A stretch of DNA of 37,112 nucleotides from a virus, in IMG/VR virus record IMGVR_UViG_3300042691_009471, positions 1 through 37,112 of that record; one strand, written 5' to 3'. The number at the start of each line of letters is the position of its first letter. The first letter of the stretch is position 1. Positions 1 through 8,400 of the stretch are shown one piece after another. Below the pieces are notes generated by a model. The model saw nothing but the letters and a program-made list of their open reading frames with translations. It ran no database searches and was not told where the DNA came from. The position numbers were made by a program, and so were the translations under genes.

Positions 1-2
1 TA

Positions 3-1169
3 TCAATGATGTTTGCATGGACAAACAGTTATAATAAACAAGTAAAGTTTAAATGTGTAGTTGGTGCTTACATTAATAAAACAGGTGGTGTTATGATTTC
101 CGGAGAGGTTGGTAGTTGGGTTAGAAAACATACCGGTACTGCAGATACAGAGACAAAAAATACTATTGATCAGTATATCTCTAATGCATATATGTATTAC
201 AATCAGTTATGTTCTGATAAAGCTGCTATGGAAGTAATAAACTTAAATAAGAGAAAACAATCTCAACTTTTAGGAGTATTATTTGCTGAGTATGAGATTC
301 TTACTACTGAACAAGCTAGTGCTGTAAGAGATCAAATGAAGAAACCTTATCATGTATTTACAAATACAGATAGTTTATGGGCCTTCTATAACTATGTAAC
401 TAATGCATTACAGTCATCACATCCTAAGACATGGATGGAAGACCAAAGAATCTTGCATTACTTTATAGGAACAATTTGTGACTTTAGTACACCAGTTCAA
501 CCTGTTAGTACACCAGCTGAAGATGTTAGTACACCAGTTGACCCGTTAACTACTAACTATGGTCAACCTGAAAATCAGACAAACTTGTTGGTACAAATTG
601 CTGAAGTTACAGGAGATGACTCTGTGTTAGAACCACAACTACCTGATAATCAAGTGGTGCAAGATGACCCTGAAATGTTAGAGATTGTGCACCAGGTAGA
701 TGAAATACTTGAAACTTTAGATGAAGCTGAGGAAGATGTATTAACTGAAGATGAGTTAGCTCATGAACTATATGGTGTAGATAATGACATAGAAGTTTCA
801 ATACCAGGTCCATGTGCTGCTCATGATGCTGAGCTAGATGAAGATGTATTTGTTACAGAAGATGGTATTGAAGTTACAGAAGAGGAATTACCATGGGATA
901 ATGATGAAGTAATAGGTTACACTGATCCAGATGGCAATACTTTTGAAGCACCAGTAGTTAATGAAGTAAAATCTTTACAACCAACAGCTGAAGATTATGA
1001 ACAGTTTCAGATAGATGAAATACTTGAACATAATGATGCAATAGCTAATACTTTTGAAACTTCTGTTGTTACTAATGATCTTGATGAAACTTTTGCAGAA
1101 GAAGATAATTTTAATTTAGATTTTTCTGAGGATACTGGAGAAGAAAATGAAGCTCCAGACTTTTTCTGA
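3..1169 (+). CDS. DUF932-like phage protein with acidic tail (5' truncated)
   Basis: The reading frame is open to the left edge, so the Met at position 6 is probably internal and the true start lies outside the window. The first ~30 residues (core FAWTNSYNKQVKFKCVVGAY) and the segment near residues 125-150 (LWAFYNYVTNAL) resemble the end of the DUF932 / phage-plasmid-like protein family, whose members have an NSYDGS-type block and an NAvTeY-type helix. The function of that family is not established; it is common in replication regions of phages and plasmids. After about residue 160 the chain becomes low-complexity: three STP units (FSTPVQPVSTPAEDVSTP), then ~200 residues very rich in Asp and Glu, ending in DFF. 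Such an acidic tail with an aromatic end is seen in ssDNA-binding proteins, so a role in DNA metabolism is possible but unproven. The gene is followed by a hairpin terminator. Confidence 0.55.
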   Translation, partial: SMMFAWTNSYNKQVKFKCVVGAYINKTGGVMISGEVGSWVRKHTGTADTETKNTIDQYISNAYMYYNQLCSDKAAMEVINLNKRKQSQLLGVLFAEYEILTTEQASAVRDQMKKPYHVFTNTDSLWAFYNYVTNALQSSHPKTWMEDQRILHYFIGTICDFSTPVQPVSTPAEDVSTPVDPLTTNYGQPENQTNLLVQIAEVTGDDSVLEPQLPDNQVVQDDPEMLEIVHQVDEILETLDEAEEDVLTEDELAHELYGVDNDIEVSIPGPCAAHDAELDEDVFVTEDGIEVTEEELPWDNDEVIGYTDPDGNTFEAPVVNEVKSLQPTAEDYEQFQIDEILEHNDAIANTFETSVVTNDLDETFAEEDNFNLDFSEDTGEENEAPDFF

Positions 1170-1205
1170 TTATACTTTTGATTTTAAAAAAGTAGGTTAA
1201 TAGAG

Positions 1206-1238
1206 AAGAGGATAGGTAATACTATCCTCTTTTTTTTT
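1206..1238 (+). terminator. Rho-independent terminator after the DUF932-like gene
   Basis: Perfect 10-bp stem AAGAGGATAG / CTATCCTCTT with a 6-nt loop (GTAATA), running into nine T residues. It begins 36 nt after the TGA stop of the upstream gene. The T tract ends only 11 nt before the ATG of the next gene, so the downstream gene is either expressed by read-through or from a promoter that overlaps this hairpin. Confidence 0.85.
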
Positions 1239-1249
1239 AAATTAGCGGT

Positions 1250-1672
1250 ATGGAAAAACAACTTAAAGCAGTGGAAGAATTCCACAAAGCATTTGGTCAA
1301 GAAAATGGTAAGTGGCCAATATTATTACCACACTCTGAGTTTGATCTCAGACATACTTTAATGAAAGAAGAAAATGATGAGTATTTAGAAGCTTGTCATA
1401 AGAAATCCTTAGTAGATGTTGCTGATGCTCTAGGAGATCAGTTGTATATTCTATGTGGTACTATTCTTAAACATGGTATGCAACATATTATTCTTGATGT
1501 ATTTAATGAAATTCAAGAAAGTAACATGAGTAAATTAGGACCTGACGGGAAACCTATTCTTAGAGAAGATGGTAAAATCTTAAAAGGACCCGGATATTTT
1601 AGACCAGATTTAAGTAAATTTATTAGAGTAGAAAAAGATGCATCCAATAGCATTCAGGAAAGCAATAATTGA
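1250..1672 (+). CDS. MazG-like nucleoside triphosphate pyrophosphohydrolase
   Basis: This 140-aa protein is a compact all-alpha NTP pyrophosphohydrolase of the MazG / HisE-like superfamily, which hydrolyses (d)NTPs to NMP and pyrophosphate using Mg2+ held by acidic residues. The metal-binding signature is visible: KEENDEY (E40, E41, E44), followed by DVADALGDQLY (D56, D59, D63). The C-terminal half has the conserved block NEIQESNMSKLGPDGKPI and then GKILKGPGYFRPDL, typical of the phage/bacterial subfamily that adds a short substrate-closing tail to the helical core. Length is normal for the family. In phages such enzymes are thought to cleanse the nucleotide pool or lower alarmone levels; the real substrate cannot be read from sequence. 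The start follows directly on the upstream terminator. The 3' end overlaps the next small ORF by 35 nt in another frame. Confidence 0.85.
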   Translation: MEKQLKAVEEFHKAFGQENGKWPILLPHSEFDLRHTLMKEENDEYLEACHKKSLVDVADALGDQLYILCGTILKHGMQHIILDVFNEIQESNMSKLGPDGKPILREDGKILKGPGYFRPDLSKFIRVEKDASNSIQESNN

Positions 1673-1817
1673 AGCATATCTTGCGGGAGCAAGTAGTATG
1701 TACTGTGGGTGTTATGAAATGCCTGGTAAAAAAGAAGCCAAAGATTGGTTTGATAATGAGTATGGAGAACAAGAGTCAGAAGAATGTGACTGTTGTGAAG
1801 AAACAGATGATGAATAA
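1638..1817 (+). CDS. Small Cys-containing hypothetical protein (59 aa)
   Basis: A 59-codon reading frame starts with ATG inside the last 35 nt of the MazG-like gene and ends with TAA just before the convergent terminator. The product begins MHPIAFRKAIIEAYLAGASS and looks like a soluble helical protein (aliphatic and Ala-rich first 20 residues), then has C23-x-C25, a DWFDNEYG segment and an acidic end with C50, C52 and C53. Two Cys clusters could bind a metal, but nothing proves it. The FxxAIxEAYxAGA...W pattern resembles small proteins commonly seen in Bacteroidota phages. An internal ATG at codon 21 is the alternative start. I judge it real because it fills the space between the MazG-like gene and the terminator exactly and has a biased, non-random composition. 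Confidence 0.6.
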   Translation: MHPIAFRKAIIEAYLAGASSMYCGCYEMPGKKEAKDWFDNEYGEQESEECDCCEETDDE

Positions 1818-1820
1818 ATA

Positions 1821-1849
1821 GGGGAGCCTTCGTGTTCCCCTTTTTTTTT
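1821..1849 (+). terminator. Terminator at the convergence of the two gene blocks
   Basis: Stem GGGGAGC / GTGTTCCCC region (GGGGA pairs with TCCCC, extended by a G-T and a C-G pair) with a short loop containing CTTC, followed by nine T residues on the + strand. It starts 3 nt after the stop of the 59-aa ORF and ends 1 nt before the stop of the oppositely oriented 46-aa gene. On the - strand the same stem is followed by a weaker T-containing run (TATTTATTC), so it may also terminate the long leftward operon. Confidence 0.8.
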
Positions 1850-1850
1850 C

Positions 1851-1991
1851 TTACCTACCTTGTGCTCTGTATGCTTTTTTATAGTTCTTAGACTTCTTAA
1901 GTTTTGAAGTCTTAGATTTTGCATGTACACCAGGACGGGATACTTTATTGCTCTTATAAGTCTTAACTGATGTTGTGTTAGTTTTTGCCAT
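1851..1991 (-). CDS. Small, highly basic conserved-looking protein (46 aa)
   Basis: A 46-codon frame begins 6 nt after the stop of the 1154-aa gene and ends with TAA next to the terminator. The product starts MAKTNTTSVKTYKSNK and continues SRPGVHAKSKTSKLKKSKNY, ending YRAQGR. It has about 15 Lys/Arg and no acidic residue, with no hydrophobic stretch, so it should bind nucleic acid or another acidic surface. I recall closely similar short Lys-rich peptides with the RPGVHAK(S/T)KTSK core as a recurrent small protein of gut Bacteroidota phages, but no function is known to me. It is the last gene of the leftward operon. A 103-aa frame that overlaps it on the same strand lacks any such signature. 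Confidence 0.75.
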   Translation of the reverse strand: MAKTNTTSVKTYKSNKVSRPGVHAKSKTSKLKKSKNYKKAYRAQGR

Positions 1992-1997
1992 AATATA

Positions 1998-4900
1998 TTA
2001 TTTAGTAAAGAATGTACTTTCAAATGATTTAACTGCTTCTGCAGGAGTAAAGTTATATCCTGAGTAACCCATTAATTTTAGAAAATAAGCCCAAGATTTA
2101 TTATCTCCTTTTTTCCAAACACCTGTTTCTTTTTGATATTGTAATTTTTCAGGATTCCATGTAAGAAGAAACTGATCAGTAAATTTAATAGCTCTATCAA
2201 GTGTACCTGTCATTGCAGAAGGTGATTTTACTACTCTATATGCATCAAGTAAACCTAGAACTGGTAAATACTGTGATGTTTCACTCCTCATCCTAACAGC
2301 TTCATACAAAACAAAATTATATACAAAGTTATCTTTAGCAGCTTTTTGTGATTCTGTTAAATCATCATCATCTACTCCGGCACCCATCATTGATTTAAGT
2401 ATCATTGCAAGAGTAAATGCAGCTAAAATTATTGTAGTTTCTGCTATAACTCTTCTTATCTGAGCTTTTTCAAATGGAGAATAAGTAGACCAATTTTTCA
2501 TTACATTAAACTTATAATCTCTTAAATCCCTAACAAAAGTATTCCAAAATGTTGTATAGTATCCTTCTGTAGGTGCCCCTAATTCTTGGTCCATACCTAG
2601 ACGTTTCCATCTTTTTTTATAGGCCGGAACTAAATGTTTTCTATACATTAATAATACTCTTCCTAGAGATCCACGTTGTGCAACACCTTTATCAAATTCA
2701 TTATAGACACCATGCATTCTTTTATTTAATGCATGTAACCTAGATTGAAAGTTTAATCTTTGTTTTTCATCATAATTAAAAGCTATATATTCACCAGTAT
2801 CATCTTTTATTGGTTCTTGATTAGCATCTACTTGTAGTATTTTTATTTTACCATCTAATTCAACACCATATTTTTGGTGAGCTTCTAATAGAGTTATTAT
2901 TTCTCCGTTTTCATTATCTAATACTTTAGTAGCATCCATTAATGCAAACATAGTACTACCTTGTACTTCATGTTCACCAAAAAACTGGTTAAAGAATAAT
3001 GTATTTGTGCTAAATAATTTATTAGCCATACTACCTGTAATATTTCTACCATATTGGTCTTTAAAATTACCTTGTATAGCATCATAATAATCAAATAATT
3101 TAGTTGCTAAATTAGTTGGAGCAGATTTACTAAAGTCTGAAATAAATCCAGGAACTGATTTAGAGTAGTAAGCTTTTCCTTTCATAAAATTTTTCTTATT
3201 GAAAAATTCAGCAGAATTAGCTTCAATCATTACTTGTATATTGGCTTGCATATTATTTGCCACACCTTTTAATAAGTCTGCAGCAATAGTTGTAATAGCA
3301 GAATAACCCATTAAATTATTTACAATTTTATCTATTTGTAAACCAAATAATTGTTCTGATTTTTGCATTTCCCCATATACAACCATATCTATAAATGCAT
3401 CTACGTGCTTTTGAGAATAATTTTCTCCATTCTTTTTTATATATTCTTCATAACCTAATTTTTTTGCAAATGCATCTAACACAGGTTTTCCAAGAGAGTT
3501 GGTTTTTAAAACTTGTCTATCACCTATTATAGTTTGGAATAAAGAAATTTCTGAGTTTATTTTATTCAATGATTCATATCTATTAGCCATTGAATCAAAT
3601 AACATTACAGATCTTGCAATATTTAAACTCATATCTTCAGTAGGCATTATTTGGGTATAATATACCGGAATAAATTTTGCTTCTGTAATACCTAAACCAG
3701 CTAAACCATATTCAGTATCATAAGCTTGTATTTTTACAGCTTCTTTTGCTTTTGTTTTTACAGTTTTTATTAAACCTTCTTGTTGTAATCTTTCACCATC
3801 AGTTTTTACTATTGAAGGTAGAATATATCCTTTTCTTTGTACTTCTGGTAATTTTTCTTGTGCAGCTAGATATATATCTAACATTTTTTTATGATACTCT
3901 CCTTTTGCATTTTTAGGTGTACCATCTAAATTATATAAAGCTGTCCAGTTACTATTTAAATATGCATTAGATGGTTCAGATAACTCTCTCATATAAGTAA
4001 CTACACCATTTTTTTCATGCTTTACACTTTTCAACCAATCAGCATATTCATCATCAGTAATAATTCTTTTAGATAGTTCTAACTGTTTTTCTTCAATTAT
4101 TTTATTAATTTCTGAAATTGGTTTAGCCTGAGTATTTTTTCTATACCAAGCAGCTCTTTTAGATCTCCAAGCTTTTAATGCTTGTTTTTGTTCAAATGTA
4201 GGTTTCTCATCTAGAATAGGTTCTTCACCTATTTCTTCAAGCATTTGATTTCTAGCTTTATTAAATTTAGTTACATCATATTTCTGTACAAAAGCATATG
4301 TTTTTACATATTCTATTTTACCATCTTTATCTTTAACAGGTATTTCTATAGTTTCATAAACTCCTTCATTAAACTTAGCAGGATTATCCCTATTACCTTG
4401 TGTTCTTAAATATTCCTCAAAACTTTCAGATACAGTACGTTCCATTATTATATCTTTAAGACGAGCTTCTTCTAGTCCACCTTTAACAGCTTTAGCAAAT
4501 AAACCTAGAGGAGCATCATGAGAACTAATAAGAGGTCCTACTAAAAAATCAAATACATCTTCATCTTTGTTAGCTACTTGAAGCATTTTTATTAAACCTT
4601 CTCTATCTAAATTAAAAGACTTAAACTTTTCTTTTCTTTCCTCTAATTCAGCTACTCTTTTAGCTTTCTTTTCATCACTTAAAGTACTATTCTGTATATC
4701 AGATATTCTTTGATCTAATACATTCATCTCTGTATCTAATCTATTAGTAATATCTGGACCTTTATATTCTAATAAAAAGTCAGCAATTAACGGAATACCT
4801 TCTGTTAATACTTTTTGTTTAATGGTTTCATGTACACCTCTTATCTTAATAATTTTTTGTTGAGGAGTTAAAGGTTGACCAGGAATTTCATTACCTATAT

Positions 4901-5462
4901 TTTCTGGTGTAAAGTAATTATCCAAGTCTGCTTTACTTATTTCATCTAGTATAGAATAACCATTGATAAAATCATTTATAGCAGATAACTTTCCTATTAC
5001 TTCTTTAGGATCTAGACTATCTTTATTTTTTAAAAGATAGGCCATTTCTAAAGATGCTTTTCTAGATTTTTCATAAGCATCATCTACAAACAAGTAAATA
5101 GATTTAACACCTTCTGCAACTTTTACTTCTTCAATAAGTTCTCTAAGTTTTTTCTTTTTATATTCTTTATTTGTAATGACTTTATTTTGAAGAGTAGCAT
5201 ATTGTTTTTCAAGATAAAGTATTACACTATCTACTAATTTACCAAAGTCTCTTGGGTCAGTCTCTTCCTCTTCTTTAGTAACAGCTTCAGCTTCTTCAGC
5301 AAAATCTTCTGTTTCATCTGAAAATGTAAGAGTATCTGGAGTACCATCATCTAGAAGATCTTGTTCTAATAACCAAGCTTCAAATGCAGCTGATTCATTA
5401 CCATTAGCTTCTGCTAAAAGTCTTTTCCAATCTTCACTATCTTTATTAGGACAGGCTAACAT
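1998..5462 (-). CDS. Giant virion/cargo-type protein next to the RNA polymerase (1154 aa)
   Basis: This protein lies directly behind the RNA-polymerase polyprotein; its ATG overlaps that gene's TAG by 7 nt, so the two are probably translationally coupled. The N-terminus (CPNKDSEDWKRLLAEANGNE) resembles the short helical 'xPNKxSpxWkxL' element often found in large polyvalent phage proteins. Residues ~20-60 are acidic; residues ~65-560 are mostly charged alpha-helix with coiled-coil-like stretches (for example around 230-290). The last third is more hydrophobic: LMGYSAITTIAADLL, then a segment rich in Phe/Asn, and a strong candidate membrane helix at about residues 1005-1029 (VIAETTIILAAFTLAMILKS). 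It ends at YNFTPAEAVKSFESTFFTK. I recognise no catalytic motif. By position it is most like the large companions of the crAss-like RNA polymerase; whether it is an RNAP subunit, a chaperone or a membrane-active ejection protein is open. Confidence 0.6.
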   Translation of the reverse strand: MLACPNKDSEDWKRLLAEANGNESAAFEAWLLEQDLLDDGTPDTLTFSDETEDFAEEAEAVTKEEEETDPRDFGKLVDSVILYLEKQYATLQNKVITNKEYKKKKLRELIEEVKVAEGVKSIYLFVDDAYEKSRKASLEMAYLLKNKDSLDPKEVIGKLSAINDFINGYSILDEISKADLDNYFTPENIGNEIPGQPLTPQQKIIKIRGVHETIKQKVLTEGIPLIADFLLEYKGPDITNRLDTEMNVLDQRISDIQNSTLSDEKKAKRVAELEERKEKFKSFNLDREGLIKMLQVANKDEDVFDFLVGPLISSHDAPLGLFAKAVKGGLEEARLKDIIMERTVSESFEEYLRTQGNRDNPAKFNEGVYETIEIPVKDKDGKIEYVKTYAFVQKYDVTKFNKARNQMLEEIGEEPILDEKPTFEQKQALKAWRSKRAAWYRKNTQAKPISEINKIIEEKQLELSKRIITDDEYADWLKSVKHEKNGVVTYMRELSEPSNAYLNSNWTALYNLDGTPKNAKGEYHKKMLDIYLAAQEKLPEVQRKGYILPSIVKTDGERLQQEGLIKTVKTKAKEAVKIQAYDTEYGLAGLGITEAKFIPVYYTQIMPTEDMSLNIARSVMLFDSMANRYESLNKINSEISLFQTIIGDRQVLKTNSLGKPVLDAFAKKLGYEEYIKKNGENYSQKHVDAFIDMVVYGEMQKSEQLFGLQIDKIVNNLMGYSAITTIAADLLKGVANNMQANIQVMIEANSAEFFNKKNFMKGKAYYSKSVPGFISDFSKSAPTNLATKLFDYYDAIQGNFKDQYGRNITGSMANKLFSTNTLFFNQFFGEHEVQGSTMFALMDATKVLDNENGEIITLLEAHQKYGVELDGKIKILQVDANQEPIKDDTGEYIAFNYDEKQRLNFQSRLHALNKRMHGVYNEFDKGVAQRGSLGRVLLMYRKHLVPAYKKRWKRLGMDQELGAPTEGYYTTFWNTFVRDLRDYKFNVMKNWSTYSPFEKAQIRRVIAETTIILAAFTLAMILKSMMGAGVDDDDLTESQKAAKDNFVYNFVLYEAVRMRSETSQYLPVLGLLDAYRVVKSPSAMTGTLDRAIKFTDQFLLTWNPEKLQYQKETGVWKKGDNKSWAYFLKLMGYSGYNFTPAEAVKSFESTFFTK

Positions 5463-8400
5463 AATTTTTTAAGTATTTCAGTTTCTATTTTTAATAAATC
5501 TTCTTGTGTTTTAGCTTTTTGTAAATTTAATAATACATCATTAGCATCTATACCTTTTTCAGCTAAAATTTCATCTATTGGCATAGTAGCACGTAAATTT
5601 GTAAACTGATCTATTAAAGCTTTTCTTTTACTTTCATCTACAGGAGTGGTACTTTGTTTTTCAACTAGACCAGTTTCCATATTAACATTTCTTAAAAGTA
5701 TAGTATTATTATCTACAAGATCATATAGATTTCTAGAATTTCTAATCCAAGTTCTTGTACCAGTAGGCAGACTTACAATAAATTTATTTGGTAATACTCC
5801 ATCATTATCATTTAATGCAGATTGAAAAACTTTCATATCTTCTTCTTGTACTGTGGGTTGAATACTTATAGATCCTTCAGTAGGTTGAGTAGTTCTTAAT
5901 TCATCTCTTACTTCCATTAATAATCTAGGAAACTCTGTACCCCACTTACTTTTATCTTGTGTATGTGTAAGGGTTGCGTTACCTGTAGCAAGCAGTTTAG
6001 CAAGAGCATCTGGATTTTGTTCAAAAGATGCTTTTATTAACTGACCCATTAGTTGAGTTTGTTGTGCATCAGTAGTTGTGCCTAAAGGTCCTCTAAATTT
6101 AGAAACAGTCATTATACCATTTCTATTAAAAGGAATATAAGCTTTGTTATCATAAGTAGCTTTATCAAACTTTCCTCCTTTTAAAGATTGATATGCCTGT
6201 TCTACAGAATTAAAAGAAACACCTTGAAAAGTAAAAGGTCTTACAGCAAAATTACTTAACTCAGCATTTTCTCCTGTACTTGCGTAGATGTTAATCTTAG
6301 TTTCTGGTCCAAGTGTAGCTACAGGAGCTATAGTAGGTTGAGTAGTAGCTTTACCTCTTAGTTCTTCTACTATTTCAGCAAGAGTATCAGCATGAGAATG
6401 ATAACCACCTTTTACAACAGTTCCATCATTATTATAAACCTCCATTGGTTTATAATACAATAATGTTTTACCATCAAGTTTACCTTCATTAATTTGTTTA
6501 AGTATCCACTCTCTTCTTAAAGGTTTAATGTTTTGGTGTTTAGTACCCATTAACCAATCTCTATAAGCTTGGTCAGCTTCATCTATAGTATTAAACACAG
6601 TAATATTATCAACCTTAGATTTTACAAGATTACCATTTTTATCTCTACGTTGAGAACCTATAAATGGATTACCAAAATGCTCTTCAGTATTACTAATTCT
6701 TGTTGTAACAATACCATCATCTGTATAAGGATCTGTAGCCTTTGATAAATCAGACCATCTAGTTAGATCTTTAACTGTAGGTTTAACTGAGGTTACAGGA
6801 GCTTTTGTAGTATCAGATACAATTGAAGGAGCTTCAGGCATACCTTGTGTTAAAGGCATAACTCTTCTCATAGTAATTGTTACTCTATATGAACCTGCTG
6901 GATATGTTTTACCATCAATCTTAGTTGTTAACTCAGGTAAGAAACTATCTTGAGGAGTTGGGAATGTTCTATGCCATACTTCTCTGTTAATACCATCTAC
7001 ACCAAATACATATCCTGTACCTGCTTGAAGATCTAACATAGCATTTTCTGAACCTAATCTTTCTATAGAGAAATTACCTTTACCACCTAAATTAATACCA
7101 ATAACTGGATACTTAATAGCAGACTTACTCTCATCTACATCATTATGAGAAGATATAAATGTATCTTTTTCATAAAGATTGATAATTGCACCGTCATAGT
7201 TTGTCATATCTACTCCAGTAGCTTTTTGCATAAGCTCTCTGAATCTTGGAGTGATTTCTCCTAAAGGTTGATTATTTATAGATACAGTATAATAACCATA
7301 TTTATTTTTATTACCAGGATTTATTACATCTGGAATTTCAACTGCTGGTCTTCCTGCATTATTAGTTTTATAATCCCATCTTAAACCAAGACCAATCATC
7401 TTACTAGCTTGAACCCCTTTGTTTGTTTTAGCAGCTTGTTCTTCTAGGTAAGGTTTAAGATAATCAAATAACTCAAGTTGTTCTTCTTTAGTAAGTGCTG
7501 CTTGGTTTACGTAAATACCTTCTTTAACTTGTACACCTTTTGGTTTATTAGTTTGACTTACAGGAGCTTTAACGGCAGTTTTAGGATATACTTCATCTGC
7601 CTGTAACATTTTCATACCATTTGATAAGTCTACATTTTGTATATAAACTTCTTTTGTGGCATTATCTATCATATCATAATAACCATTAGAGTTTAGATTC
7701 CACTGTGCAGATTCAGGCATAGTTTGTCTTTTACCTGTTACGTTATTGTAAAATTCTGTAAATAAAGTTTTTGGAGTGAAGAATGTTTTAGGTTTAACAT
7801 TATTGCTTTTACTTAAATAAGTTTTGTAAGAATTAATATCATCTAAAGCTATAATAATAGGTCCTTCAGATAAACCAGTTAATAAATCAAATGTATCTAT
7901 AAACTCATCTTTTTCTTCTTTAATATGATAACCTTTTAATGGAACATTATAGTTTTTAAATATTTCATTAGTTACAACAGTATCATATATTTTATTTAAA
8001 ATCTTAGTAGTATCTTCAGGAGATACAAAATAGTTTTTAAAGAAGTCTGGTTCTGAATCAAGCATTAATGCTTTATACTGTTCAGGATCTAGAGCTTTTG
8101 TAAATCCAAATTTACTAGGTCCAACTCCATGTTGATAAAACATCATTAATGAAAACTGATTAAACAAGTCTGAAATTTTTTCATTTAATTCAGGATCATT
8201 AACTTTCTTAATTGTTACATCACCTAAGTTTCTTATGTTAGAGTAATATATCTCTGCCAGTTTACCTTTTACAAGTTTTTTATCATTTAATTGTAAAAGT
8301 TTTATATTGGCTCTTCTTGTTTCTGCTGGTGCAATTTGTGATAATATAGGATACTCTGACTTAACTTTATCAGATAAGTTTCTTATAAGATCTAAAACAC

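Noticed and set aside
1712-2023. 103-aa frame on the - strand
   Set aside because: It overlaps the terminator, the 46-aa basic gene in another frame and the end of the 1154-aa gene; it has low-complexity composition and no recognisable motif.
3990-4030. HEKNG in the 1154-aa protein as a metallopeptidase site
   Set aside because: No second His in the HExxH spacing; it is a charged loop.
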